Below, piece by piece: positions 1 through 9,669 of a stretch of DNA of 40,597 bases (positions are counted from its first letter, which is position 1; each line of letters starts with the position of its first letter). This DNA is from Vibrio mexicanus (lineage in GTDB: Bacteria > Pseudomonadota > Gammaproteobacteria > Enterobacterales > Vibrionaceae). The DNA lies in NCBI RefSeq assembly GCF_001012815.1, contig NZ_JYJP01000053.1, forward strand, positions 1 to 40,597, given 5' to 3'. The notes beneath the pieces are model-generated. The model saw only the letters and a program-made list of their open reading frames with translations, had not been told where the DNA came from and did not search any database. A program made the translations under genes and the position numbers.

Positions 1-44
1 GCGCATAGCGTGCCTTTTGTTTAGATTCTGTAGAGTCGGCAAGA

Positions 45-561
45 TTAATTCAAGCGGTTGCGGTCGTCATCGTCTTTACGTTCAAACTCGCCTTCGAACG
101 TATTGCCGTCACCTTGCTGATCATGAGGCCTCGCTGAAACGGGTCATGCTCAAAAGGGTTCGGGCCACTTGAGAAACCGCCATGAAAACCTTGGCTTCCC
201 ATAGATTTCACGACCATCTTGCTCATCAAGTATTTTGCAATTACGGCTCTTGGAGCAGGTAGCAGCACCAGCATGCCAAATGCATCGGTCATGAAGCCTG
301 GAGTCAGAAGTAGCACCCCTGATACCGCTAGCATCACGCCTTCAAAAATTTGTTGCGCCGGAAGTTCACCTTGCTGCAGGCGATTCTGCACAGAAAGAAG
401 GGTTTGAATACCTTGCTTCGCACGAGTGAAGCACCAACAAATGCAGTCAGTAATACCAAGCCAATCGTCGGCCACAAACCTAAATAATCACCAACTTGAA
501 TGAATAGGCCAATTTCGACAATCGGTACGCAAATAAAGAGTAATAATAAGATAGGAAACAC
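45..561 (-). CDS. fxsA: FxsA family membrane protein (two frameshifts)
   Basis: FxsA is a small inner-membrane protein, named for suppressing phage F exclusion of T7 in E. coli; its cellular role is unclear. The reading starts at ATG 561 with three hydrophobic segments (about residues 2-20, 28-48 and 75-95), then a soluble tail rich in G, F, D and R that ends in an FERKDDDRNRLN-type sequence, as in E. coli FxsA. The frame breaks near 417 (an A apparently lost, so that VRKQGIQ is interrupted) and again near 127-130, after which the tail runs to a TAA at 45. Repaired length is about 172 residues, against 158 in E. coli. It is divergent from aspA. The breaks look like base-calling errors because both sides match the family closely. 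Confidence 0.85.
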
Positions 562-879
562 ACGCCCTCCTTTGTTCTAACCAGTGTAAGCCGAAAAGGA
601 CAAAGAGCTCAAATACAAGCTGTAAAAAAGCATGAAATTTGCCTGATTTTTACTTAAAAACAGTTATTCAATAAGGATTTATCGTGACAATCATTTACTG
701 TACAAATGAAAGTGCAAAATAGTGATCCACTTACTATTTTTATGCGCTAAGTACAGTATTATGTGCTTCAGAAGTCAGGACGGATTTTCCAGCCAAACAC
801 TCTGACGAATGGATTCTTAGAACGCAGAAATGGCTAAATAACACCTAAATTATCAGAATAATTATCTAAGGATCCTGTT
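562..879. promoter_or_regulatory. fxsA-aspA divergent intergenic region with candidate operator
   Basis: This is a 318-base AT-rich gap between divergent genes. It holds a 7-bp inverted repeat, AAATAGT (717-723) and ACTATTT (733-739), separated by 9 bases, immediately upstream of a possible -10 box TATTAT (757-762). A convincing -35 is missing, which would suit an activator-dependent promoter. aspA is controlled by CRP and FNR in enterobacteria, but the repeat is not a clean TGTGA-N6-TCACA or TTGAT-N4-ATCAA site. The aspA leader would be about 115 bases and contains GTCAG/CTGAC arms that could pair. The start of aspA has a good AAGGA ribosome binding site. Confidence 0.4.
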
Positions 880-2331
880 ATGGCTACCCACACTCCTCTA
901 GCGAACGCTAACGCTCAGCCAACTCGTATCGAAGAAGACCTATTAGGTGAACGCCACGTCCCTGCCGACGCTTACTACGGCATTCATACCCTTCGCGCTA
1001 TCGAAAACTTCAACATCTCAAATGTGACCATCTCTGACGTGCCAGAATTCGTGCGCGGCATGGTGATGACCAAGAAAGCAGCCGCATTGGCAAACAAAGA
1101 ACTTGGCGCGATTCCAAGTGAAGTGGCGAAGTACATTATCCAAGCCTGTGACCTCATTTTGGAAACGGGCAAGTGCATGGACCAGTTCCCATCAGACGTT
1201 TTTCAAGGCGGCGCTGGCACATCGGTGAACATGAACACCAACGAAGTGATTGCCAACGTAGCACTAGAGTTGATGGGTAAAGAGAAAGGCCAATACGAGT
1301 TCATTAATCCAAATGACCACGTAAACAAGAGCCAATCGACCAACTGTGCCTACCCAACCGGCTTTAGAATCTCGGTTTACAACAGTGTAGTAAAACTGGT
1401 TGAAGCCATTGAATATCTAAAAGGCGCGTTCGAGCTTAAGAGCCAAGAATTTAATACCGTGTTGAAGATGGGCCGTACCCAGCTACAAGACGCGGTGCCA
1501 ATGACCGTCGGCCAAGAGTTTCACGCTTGGGCAGTGACGCTTAATGAAGAGATCCGTGCTCTAGAGTACACATCTAAGCTACTGCTTGAAGTCAACCTAG
1601 GTGCAACAGCTATCGGTACTGGCCTTAACGCACCAGCTGGCTACCAAGCCGCCGCCGTTAAGCACCTTGCAGAAGTGACAGGCTTAGACTGCGTTCCTGC
1701 TGAAGACTTGATTGAAGCGACTTCGGATTGTGGCGCTTATGTAATGACTCACGGTGCGCTAAAACGCCTGGCGGTGAAGCTATCTAAGATCTGTAACGAC
1801 TTGCGTCTACTTTCTTCTGGCCCGCGTTCAGGTCTTAACGAGTTGAACCTTCCAGAGCTGCAAGCAGGCTCTTCAATCATGCCAGCTAAAGTGAACCCTG
1901 TTGTCCCTGAAGTTGTGAACCAAGTGTGTTTCAAAGTACTGGGTAACGACAACACCATCTCTTTCGCAGCAGAAGGTGGTCAGCTACAACTTAACGTCAT
2001 GGAGCCTGTGATTGCACAAAGCATGTTTGAGTCATTGGATATCCTAACCAATGCCTGCGTGAACTTACGTGACAAGTGTATCGATGGTATTACCGTGAAC
2101 AAAGAGGTGTGTGAAGGCTACGTTTACAACTCTATCGGTATTGTGACTTACCTAAATCCATATATCGGCCATCATGAAGGTGACATCGTCGGTAAAATCT
2201 GTGCTGAAACAGGTAAAAGTGTCCGCGAAGTTGTACTAGAACGTGGATTGCTCTCTGAAGATGAACTGGATGACATTCTTTCAGTTGAAAACTTCATGCA
2301 TCCAACGTATAAAGCCAAGCGTTTCGAATAA
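880..2331 (+). CDS. aspA: aspartate ammonia-lyase
   Basis: This enzyme converts L-aspartate to fumarate and ammonia in the cytoplasm, feeding fumarate respiration and aspartate catabolism. The 483-residue protein is intact and of usual length (E. coli AspA is 478). The fumarase/aspartase signature [11 protein letters not shown] is present around residue 330, and the N-terminal [17 protein letters not shown] stretch is typical of AspA rather than FumC. The start ATG follows AAGGATCCTGTT. dcuA, which encodes the aspartate/fumarate/succinate carrier, follows on the same strand behind a terminator at 2343-2368, the classic aspA-dcuA pairing of enterobacteria and vibrios. Confidence 0.97.
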   Translation: MATHTPLANANAQPTRIEEDLLGERHVPADAYYGIHTLRAIENFNISNVTISDVPEFVRGMVMTKKAAALANKELGAIPSEVAKYIIQACDLILETGKCMDQFPSDVFQGGAGTSVNMNTNEVIANVALELMGKEKGQYEFINPNDHVNKSQSTNCAYPTGFRISVYNSVVKLVEAIEYLKGAFELKSQEFNTVLKMGRTQLQDAVPMTVGQEFHAWAVTLNEEIRALEYTSKLLLEVNLGATAIGTGLNAPAGYQAAAVKHLAEVTGLDCVPAEDLIEATSDCGAYVMTHGALKRLAVKLSKICNDLRLLSSGPRSGLNELNLPELQAGSSIMPAKVNPVVPEVVNQVCFKVLGNDNTISFAAEGGQLQLNVMEPVIAQSMFESLDILTNACVNLRDKCIDGITVNKEVCEGYVYNSIGIVTYLNPYIGHHEGDIVGKICAETGKSVREVVLERGLLSEDELDDILSVENFMHPTYKAKRFE

Positions 2332-2342
2332 ATGCACATTTG

Positions 2343-2368
2343 AAGGGTCCCAAACGGGGCCCTTTTTT
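2343..2368 (+). terminator. Rho-independent terminator after aspA
   Basis: A GGGTCCC/GGGGCCC stem (one G-U pair) with an AAAC loop is followed by six T. It lies 11 bases after the aspA stop, so dcuA is partly uncoupled from aspA and may rely on read-through or its own promoter in 2369-2489. Confidence 0.85.
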
Positions 2369-2489
2369 GAGCTCAATCTCGCATCTCTATGTCCAACAAT
2401 CAACATATGGGTGCAATTATTCAAATGCTTGGTTCCTTTGCCGTGCATTTCGATAATTTAATCTTAAGAAATGGAAATGAGGTATTAAT

Positions 2490-3796
2490 ATGGTAGCGGT
2501 CGAACTCTTTGTCGTTCTGCTCTTTATTTATCTAGGGGCAAGAATCGGCGGTATTGGTATTGGTTTAGCAGGTGGTGCAGGTGTTATAGCGCTATCACTG
2601 ATAATGGGCGTGCCAACTAGCCAAGCTTTCATCCCAATTGATGTTATCTTGATCATCATGTCAGTGATTACTGCTATTGCCGCAATGCAAGTCGCGGGCG
2701 GTATGGACTGGCTGGTTCAAATCGCAGAAAACTTCCTGCGCAAAAATCCCGAACGTATTACCTTTTACGCGCCAATCGTCACTTTCTTAATGACGCTGAT
2801 GGCGGGTACGGGTCATACCGCGTTCTCGACACTACCAGTCATCGCAGAAGTAGCAAAAGGCCAAGGTGTACGCCCATCGCGTCCACTGTCTATTGCCGTT
2901 GTTGCTTCTCAAATTGCCATTACAGCATCGCCAATCTCAGCGGCCGTTGTGGCATTCGCAGCCATGCTGGCACCATTTGGCGTTGACTACCTAACGCTAT
3001 TAGCGGTTTGTATTCCAACCACGTTCATCGCTTGTATGGTGGGTGCGTTCGTGGCTAACTTTATGGGTAGTGAGCTAAAAGATGACCCGGTTTACCAAGA
3101 GCGTTTGGAAAAAGGCCTCATCAAGCTCGCGACGGACAAGCAACGTGAAATCTTGCCTACGGCGAAGACAGCAACTTACATTTTCCTAGCAGCGATTGGT
3201 TTCGTGGTTTGTTACGCAGCTGCAATTTCAGGCTCTGTAGGCCTTATCGAGAACCCAGCTCTTGGCCGTAATGAAGCGATCATGACCTTCATGCTAGCCG
3301 CTGCTGCTGCAATCGTTCTATTCACTAAGATCGACGCATCAAAAATCCCATCTGCAGCGACTTTCCGCTCTGGTATGACAGCCTGTGTGTGTGTTCTTGG
3401 TGTCGCTTGGCTAGGTTCAACGTTCGTTAACGCACACGTTGACGGCATCAAAGAAATCGCTGGCGACCTGCTTTCTGATTACCCTTGGATGCTTGCTATG
3501 GTGCTGTTCTTTGCCTCTATGCTGCTTTACTCTCAAGGTGCAACAACAGTTGCGCTAATGCCTGCAGCATTGGCAATTGGCGTGGCACCATTAACAGCTG
3601 TTGCCTCATTTGCAGCGGTAAGTGCACTGTTCGTACTTCCAACTTACCCAACCTTGTTGCTGCGGTTGAGATGGATGACACGGGCTCAACGCGAATTGGC
3701 CAATATGTATTTAACCACCCGTTCTTCATTCCGGGTGTGGTCACTATCTCTACAGCGGTAGGTTTAGGTTTTGCCTTCGGCGGCCTATTTATCTAA
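2490..3796 (+). CDS. dcuA: anaerobic C4-dicarboxylate transporter DcuA (frameshift)
   Basis: DcuA is an inner-membrane antiporter exchanging aspartate, fumarate and succinate, mainly in anaerobic growth. The product has about ten hydrophobic segments and begins MVAVELFVVLLFIYLGARIGG, characteristic of the Dcu family. After SALFVLPTYPT the frame breaks at 3652-3653: a CCC run appears as CC. In the next frame the protein continues as LVAAVEMDDTGSTRIGQYV and ends FGGLFI at 3796, matching DcuA C-termini. Repaired length is about 435 residues (433 in E. coli). The start has a GGAAATGAGG ribosome binding region. The frameshift is most likely a sequencing error. Confidence 0.93.
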
Positions 3797-3856
3797 ACAC
3801 TTCTGTACGAAGACTAACTTAGTGCAGATATAGATAAACAATCAACATGATCTTAC

Positions 3857-3884
3857 AAGGGAGCTTCGGCTCCCTTTATTTTTT
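3857..3884 (+). terminator. Rho-independent terminator after dcuA
   Basis: A perfect AAGGGAGC/GCTCCCTT stem with a TTCG tetraloop is followed by TATTTTTT. It closes the aspA-dcuA unit before dsbD. Confidence 0.9.
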
Positions 3885-3966
3885 ATCAGTACGATGAAAC
3901 TATTTCGCTCGCGAACCTGTCCTATTAGGTTAAGATAACAGCAACTTAAACGATTATTGGATATTC

Positions 3967-5801
3967 ATGCGCTTACTTGTCTCTTTGCTTATTTTCTGCG
4001 CCTCAATCGTCGCACTGCCTGCTCACGCTCTGTTTGGTAACAATCAAGCGACCCTAGATTTTGATACCAACAACAGCTTTGTGCCTGTAGACATCGCTTT
4101 CCCATTTGACCCTCAACAAGAGGGCGAGACGCTTTATCTCGACTGGCAAGTTAAGCAAGGTTACTACCTTTACCAAGAGAGGCTGTCCATCTCACCCAGC
4201 AATGTGACGATCGGCGAACAGCTCATGCGCAATGGCGAGCCTTACCACGATGAATTCTTTGGTGATGTGAATATCTACACTGACCCACTGTTGGTCACGA
4301 TTCCGCTCAGTGATTACCAAGAAGGTGCACAGGTCATCGTGCAGTATCAAGGCTGCGCGCAAGCTGGCTTCTGTTACCCACCAGAAACACGTGTTATCGA
4401 TATTCAACCTTTCGGTAACTCAAGCTCAAGCCCTCAAAATGCAAACTCCCCAGAAGCAACGGCGATTTCAGAGAAAGACAACCAACAGCTTACGTCTACA
4501 AACAACCAGACATCGGCCTCTCAAACTGATATTCCGGTTTCGCGCGAGGTAGGCTTAGCAGGTAACTTGGCTGAGAAATGGTGGACTCCACTACTCTTTT
4601 TAGCTCTCGGAGTTGGCCTTGCCTTTACTCCGTGTGTGCTGCCGATGTACCCAATCTTGACCAGCATTGTACTGGGTGGCGGCAAGCTAAGTCAGAAACG
4701 CGCATTGGGTTTATCCATTATCTACGTTCAAGGTATGGCGCTGACTTACACATTGCTCGGGCTCGTTGTAGCTTCTGCTGGCCTGCAGTTCCAAGCCGCG
4801 ATGCAGCATCCGTATGTACTGATCGGTTTGAGCATCCTGTTCGTTGCGCTCGCGTTGTCGATGTTTGGCGTGTACAGCTTGCAACTGCCATCGTCAGTAC
4901 AAACTTGGCTTAACAACCTAAGTAACAAGCAAAAAGGCGGGAGCAATGCAGGCGTCTTCGCCATGGGCGCTATCTCTGGCTTAGTTTGTTCACCGTGCAC
5001 CACAGCGCCGCTTTCTGGTGCACTACTCTACGTAGCGCAAAGTGGTGATCTACTCACTGGGGGGTGGCCCTTTACGCGCTAGCCATGGGGATGGGCATCC
5101 CACTGATCCTAGCTGCAGTATTTGGTAACAAGCTTCTCCCTACCGCAGGCGCTTGGATGAATACCGTAAAAACGTTATTCGGGTTTATCTTACTGGCCGC
5201 GCCAATCTTCCTACTTGAGCGTATTTTGCCAGAGCTTTGGTCGACTATCCTTTGGTCTGCTCTAGGTATCATCGCCTTTAGCTGGCTGTATCACATTAAA
5301 AATCGCCTTGAATTTGGTGGTTGGAAACAAAGTGCCGTGGGCATTATTGCGGTATTAGGTTTGTTTGCTTCCGCGCAGCCTGCCCTGAACTATTGGTTTA
5401 GTGGTGGCTCGCATAACACTCAAGCTGCGACCATTGAGTTTCAACGTATCACAACCGTCACTGATTTAGAGCAGCAGTTAGAGCTGGCGAAACAAGCTGG
5501 CAAACCAGTGATGCTCGACTTCTATGCCGACTGGTGTGTCGCGTGTAAAGAATTCGAGAAGTACACCTTCCACGATCCAAGCGTTGAGAAAAAACTGCAA
5601 AACTTCATATTGCTCCAAGCTGACGTAACCCGTAACCAAGTACAGGACATTGAACTGCTGCAGTCACTCAAAGTACTTGGCCTACCGACTATTGAATTTT
5701 GGGATGCACAAGGCAATCATATTCCAGCAGCGCGTCTAACGGGCTTTATGGCCGCCGAGCCATTTGAAAACCATATTGAGCGTTTTATCAGCGAAAACTA
5801 A
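3967..5801 (+). CDS. dsbD: thiol:disulfide interchange protein DsbD (frameshift)
   Basis: DsbD carries electrons from cytoplasmic thioredoxin across the inner membrane to periplasmic DsbC, DsbG and CcmG. The order of parts is a signal peptide (residues 1-22, ending PAHA), a periplasmic alpha domain with the CAQAGFC cysteine pair, an S/Q/N-rich linker, an eight-helix beta domain with conserved cysteines in FTPCVLP and VCSPCTT, and a C-terminal thioredoxin-like gamma domain with the WCVAC active site. The frame is broken inside the beta domain at a run of six G (5059-5064); one more G would restore [16 protein letters not shown]. Repaired length is about 611 residues. All catalytic cysteines are present, so the break is probably an error in the sequence. 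Confidence 0.93.
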
Positions 5802-5886
5802 TTGCTAAGCTAGGCATACTCAACCTGATGAAGTGCACTACTCAACACTTCATCACCCTAAATCAATCATCAATAAAGGGATGACT

Positions 5887-6237
5887 ATGTCTAGCAAAGT
5901 GTACGTTTTAGCGCAATTTAAGGCCAAACCAGGCAAAGAAGCTGAACTGTTCGAGGTATTAAAAGCCCTAGAGCCGGACTCGCTTCGCGAAGAGGGGTGC
6001 CTACAGTATCTTCTGACACGTCAAATCGACCACCCAAGTGCGACACGTACTGACTACAGCATCGTCTTCAATGAAGTATGGACGGATAAAGAGAGCTGGT
6101 CTGCTCATGGTCGTCGTAAGCAAATTCAACACTTCTTTGAAACCCAAGTACAGGCAGAAACCGGCCTTGTCGAAGACGCCATTGTTACTGCTTACAGTGA
6201 TGAAGCGGAAGACTACGACGCGCCAATCTTTGAATAA
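5887..6237 (+). CDS. ABM-domain protein (antibiotic biosynthesis monooxygenase-like)
   Basis: This is a 116-residue cytoplasmic protein of the dimeric alpha/beta-barrel (ABM) family. It starts MSSKVYVLAQFKAKPGKEAEL and has the usual EEGCLQYLL and FNEVWTDKESWSAH blocks. Family members include quinol monooxygenase YgiN and heme-degrading enzymes, but most of those near housekeeping genes have no known substrate. I chose ATG 5887 because AAAGGG lies about six bases upstream; ATG 5881 would have no spacing, and an upstream reading from 5833 has no ribosome binding site. The C-terminus is acidic (SDEAEDYDAPIFE). A terminator follows at 6279, so it is probably monocistronic or the tail of the dsbD unit. 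Confidence 0.8.
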   Translation: MSSKVYVLAQFKAKPGKEAELFEVLKALEPDSLREEGCLQYLLTRQIDHPSATRTDYSIVFNEVWTDKESWSAHGRRKQIQHFFETQVQAETGLVEDAIVTAYSDEAEDYDAPIFE

Positions 6238-6278
6238 CAACAAGTTACCTTCGCCTCTAATATTTCATGAGAGGTCTT

Positions 6279-6310
6279 AAGAGTTGGGCTAGATACCCAA
6301 CTCTTTCACA
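6279..6310 (+). terminator. probable terminator before crbR
   Basis: A 10-bp perfect stem AAGAGTTGGG/CCCAACTCTT with a 7-base loop is followed by a weak T tract (TCACATTTT). It probably separates the ABM gene from crbR. Confidence 0.6.
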
Positions 6311-6407
6311 TTTTAGGAATAAAAATCAGTCAATAAGCGTCGAAAGGTTGTTGGAATTACGACCAAATGGTAATACTAACTAAACACGCTATAAGAAGTA
6401 ATTAGTC

Positions 6408-7037
6408 ATGGATTCGACCTACTCCATCATCATTGCTGATGACCACCCGCTGTTTCGAAATGCACTCTTCCAATCCGTTCATATGGCGGTGAGTGGCGCG
6501 AACTTGTTAGAAGCCGATTCTCTCGACGCGTTATTGTCTTTGTTAGAAAAAGAAGAAGAACCGGATCTGTTGCTTCTGGATCTCAAAATGCCAGGTGCAA
6601 ATGGTATGTCGGGTCTGATCCAGCTTCGTGCGGAGTATCCTGATTTACCGATCGTGGTGGTGTCGGCCAGTGAAGAGCCTGCCGTCGTGACTCAAGTAAA
6701 GAGCCACGGAGCCTTTGGATTTATTCCTAAGTCGAGCGATATGCGTGAGCTGGTAAGCGCCCTAAATCAAGTACTCAACGGCGAACCATTCTTTCCAGAA
6801 GGTTCGATTACCAATAGCGCAGCGTGTGATGATTTAGCAGAGAAGATTGCCGCACTCACACCTCAACAATACAAAGTGTTGGGTATGCTCTCCGATGGTC
6901 TACTAAACAAGCAGATCGCTTATGAACTCAATGTTTCCGAAGCGACCATCAAAGCCCATATGACCGCGATTTTCCGCAAACTAGGGGTAAAAAACCGTAC
7001 TCAAGCCGTAATCTTGCTACAAGAGATCCACAATTAG
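6408..7037 (+). CDS. crbR: LuxR/FixJ-type response regulator, CrbR ortholog
   Basis: This is a DNA-binding response regulator of 209 residues. The receiver (about 5-122) has the acidic pair D11-D12, phosphoacceptor D58 in LLLLDLKMPGANG, switch S86 and K108. A LuxR-type helix-turn-helix occupies about 148-205 (LTPQQYKVLGMLSDG, NKQIAYELNVSEATIKAH). In V. cholerae the same-context gene (VC2702, downstream of dsbD) encodes CrbR, which with the kinase CrbS activates acs, the acetate switch. Assignment rests on the domain layout and the neighbours dsbD and nhaP2, so it is inference supported by synteny. No strong ribosome binding site is visible upstream of the ATG. It converges with nhaP2. Confidence 0.85.
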   Translation: MDSTYSIIIADDHPLFRNALFQSVHMAVSGANLLEADSLDALLSLLEKEEEPDLLLLDLKMPGANGMSGLIQLRAEYPDLPIVVVSASEEPAVVTQVKSHGAFGFIPKSSDMRELVSALNQVLNGEPFFPEGSITNSAACDDLAEKIAALTPQQYKVLGMLSDGLLNKQIAYELNVSEATIKAHMTAIFRKLGVKNRTQAVILLQEIHN

Positions 7038-7083
7038 TGGCTCTCTTGAGCCTCATCTGATTCCGGTAGACATAAACCTAGTT

Positions 7084-8777
7084 TCACCACTTCGTGCTCA
7101 TCAAGTCTGCTACCACCCAAGTGATATCGTGCCACTCAAAGCTATCACCCAAAACTGGGTACATTCCTAGCTGCTGATCAACCAGCTCTTTCAGCGACAT
7201 CTTGCCATCTTCCTCTGTACCCAACTCGATACCGTAATATTCGCTGACGTTAGCCACAGATTGAGTCACGTCTAAGAAGAAATCCCCGAAGAAGCGCGCC
7301 GCCTCTTCCGATTCGGGCGCTTCACTAAATAGCGTACTTAAACTATCCAGATCATGGTCTTGGCCCAACACACATAGAGTGTCGTAAGCTTCTAGCACTG
7401 TGCTACCCGATGGGTGAAGCAGTTTGTCATCTCTAAAAAGCGCAGTAATTCGCGTCCCCTCAGGCATTGATAGCCTTTTTAGCGGCTCACCCACACACCA
7501 CTTCTCTGGCTTAAGTTTATAAACGAACATTTCCCATTCACTAGTAGGGAAGATCTCTACGCCCGTTCGGTAAATTGGCGTTGGCTTTGGAGGAAGCGTC
7601 ACTTGAGCTAAACCGGCCACTTTCATCAAACTGCCGCCTTGCACAATCAAAGAGACCATGACCACGAAGAAAGCGATATTGAAATAGAGCTGTGCATTCT
7701 CAAGCCCTGCCATCATAGGGAAAACCGCCAAAATGATCGGAACCGCACCGCGCAAACCGACCCAAGAGACAAACCAACGCTCTTTGGTGGTAAACGTTTT
7801 AAAAGGCGATAAGCAATCCATACCGACAATGGGCGTGCAAACAGAATCATGCCAAAGGCAAGCGCCAATGCAGGTAGCGCAATTTCCATCAAAGTAGATG
7901 GCGTAACCAGTAGGCCAAGTACCAAAAACATCACGATTTGGCTCAGCCATGTCATCCCATCAAGCACATTAAGAATCGAGTGACGTGCGCGAGTTGGTCG
8001 ATTGCCGATATACAAACCAACAAGGTAGATCGTTAATATTCCACTACCACCCAACATGCTGGAGAATGCAAACAGAGCGACCCCGCCACTTAATACCAGA
8101 ATTGAATAAAGCCCGTCGGCCAATTGCATGCGATTGACCAAACTCCACAGCAACCAGCCACCAGCAAACCCGACAATCGTTCCAACACCGAACTGCATCA
8201 CGAAACTCTTAATGAGGAAGCTTGCCCCCATGTCTGCCCCTGGATTGCCGAGTAGTGCGATCAAAGTAACGGTTAAAAACACCGCCATTGGGTCATTGGT
8301 GCCAGACTCGATTTCCAATGTAGAGCCAACACGCTCATTCAAACTTTGACCTTTTAACAGAGAAAACACCGCTGCCGCATCGGTAGAGCCAACGATCGCC
8401 CCCACTAAAATACCTTGCATTAAAGTCAGGTCGAACAACCAAGCTGCCATTAGGCCAGTCATAGTTGCGGTGAGTGCAACGCCGATGGTTGCAAGAGATA
8501 AAGAAGGCCAAAATGCCACTTTGAAACTGGCGACTTTGGTGCGCATCCCACCATCGAGAAGAATAACGGCGAGCGCAAGGTTACTGACTAAATAGGTCAG
8601 AGAGTAATCATCAAAGGCGATACCGCCAGGGCCATCTTCACCGGCCAGCATGCCAACAAAGAGAAAGATTACGAGAATGGGGACGCCAATACGAGAGGAA
8701 AATTGGGAAAGTAACACACTCGCGGCAATGAGCACTGCTCCCGTTAGAAATAAGTGATTAATGGTGACTGCGTCCAA
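7084..8777 (-). CDS. nhaP2: K+/H+ antiporter NhaP2/CvrA (frameshift)
   Basis: This is an inner-membrane CPA1 cation/proton antiporter that exports K+ (and Na+) and aids cell-volume control. The N-terminal Na_H_Exchanger domain has about 12 membrane segments with GSTDAAAVF and [10 protein letters not shown] motifs. The C-terminal cytoplasmic part has TrkA-C/RCK and CorC/HlyC-like regions. I start it at TTG 8777, giving [11 protein letters not shown], because GGGGGAAGAA lies just upstream and V. cholerae NhaP2 begins MDAVTIN; the alternative ATG at 8819 falls inside a mobile-type repeat. The frame breaks near 7811-7816, where one G seems lost ([15 protein letters not shown] is interrupted). Repaired length is about 564 residues. 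Confidence 0.9.
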
Positions 8778-8810
8778 TTCTTCCCCCAATAAAACCGTAT
8801 GTTGCGTACA

Positions 8811-9076
8811 TATACCCAAGTGACTTCAAGATGCAGGATTCAGAGCGAATCACGGGTTCCAGTTCAAGGCAAATGACACAGCGGAATAACAGGTTCTGTC
8901 CAAATCATTTAACGCAGAAATTGAGCCAGTGATTCGCTCCCGAAGGGCGAGTTTGCCTAGCTCGCATACTTTGTTAACGATTCTCAATTTAGAACCATTA
9001 GATTTTCCAATCGTTGCCGCGTTTGCAAACTAGGCAACTCTCGCTGAGCCACGCATCTTGAGGTTACTTGGGTATA
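8811..9076. repeat. 266-bp MITE-like Vibrio intergenic repeat
   Basis: The element is bounded by 24-bp inverted ends, TATACCCAAG at 8811 onward and its complement ending at 9076, differing at 2 of 24 positions. Inside is a second 11-bp perfect inverted repeat, GAGCGAATCAC (8843-8853) and GTGATTCGCTC (8929-8939). There is no open reading frame of note and no transposase. A TA or TATA at each end is the only possible target duplication. Sequences with such ACCCAAGT...ACTTGGGT ends are, to my knowledge, common between genes in Vibrio. It lies 33 bases behind the nhaP2 start, so nhaP2 must be transcribed from or through it. Confidence 0.75.
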
Positions 9077-9394
9077 AGCCACTATACCAAACAATTACCT
9101 GTATGAGCGGAATTGATAGTATTCAATGCCCTGTTTCTCGAAAAATAGTTGTTAATATTTAAGACTCTCACCTTAAATACCCTCCAGATCTTAGACCTTA
9201 GGCTAATTTAACATCAAATTAACATCACACTTTTTTGCTCAAACTACCCTAAGTCGCGGTTTAACCGCCATTTCTGCCTATTTTTTGCCCGACTAAAGTT
9301 GCACAGATCTGTTGACTCTACGCTGCTATCTTAGAAATCGTAACATTACGTTAACACAATAATTCTTTTAAAACGGAAACGAAAGGAGAAGGCC
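9077..9394 (+). promoter_or_regulatory. upstream region of the symporter operon
   Basis: This 318-base AT-rich region precedes the DUF4212/symporter pair. It has a TTAACATCAAATTAACATCA near-direct repeat around 9209-9228 and a CGTAACATTACG partial palindrome around 9340-9351, both plausible protein-binding sites. I could not assign a confident -35/-10 or a clean CRP site. CrbR control is plausible from context only. The ribosome binding site AAAGGAGAAGG is very strong. Confidence 0.35.
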
Positions 9395-9657
9395 ATGGCG
9401 TTTGAAAATCAGGATAAAGCCAAAGCTACTGGGATAAAAACGTAAAACTCATGATATCGCTTATGGTTATCTGGTTTGTCGTTTCATTCGGCTGCGGCAT
9501 CTTATTTGTCGATCAACTTAATCAATTTCAACTAGGTGGATACAAACTAGGATTCTGGTTTGCTCAACAAGGCTCTATCTATGCCTTCCTAGGTATTATT
9601 TTCTACTACGCGTGGAAGATGCGCCAAATTGACCGTGAATTCGGCGTAGATGAGTAA
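9395..9657 (+). CDS. DUF4212 small subunit of sodium:solute symporter (frameshift)
   Basis: This protein has about 87 residues, with two predicted membrane helices (MISLMVIWFVVSFGCGILF and a segment around FWFAQQGSIYAFLGIIFYYAW). The family is described as the small partner of VC_2705-type sodium:solute symporters (DUF4212), comparable in position to YjcH beside ActP in E. coli. The true start is ATG 9395 after AAAGGAGAAGG, giving MAFENQDKAKA. A lost T at 9427 breaks the frame after residue 11; with it restored the reading continues YWDKNVKLMISL. The stop is 12 bases before the symporter start, consistent with translational coupling. Confidence 0.88.
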
Positions 9658-9669
9658 GGAGTAACTCAG

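Noticed and set aside
5059..5064. Programmed frameshift in dsbD at the G run
   Set aside because: No slippery heptamer or downstream structure is evident, and the same kind of loss occurs in ten other genes; error is simpler.
8778..8819. N-terminal extension of nhaP2 from ATG 8819
   Set aside because: It enters the inverted end of the MITE-like repeat, and a TTG with a strong ribosome binding site gives the family's normal N-terminus.
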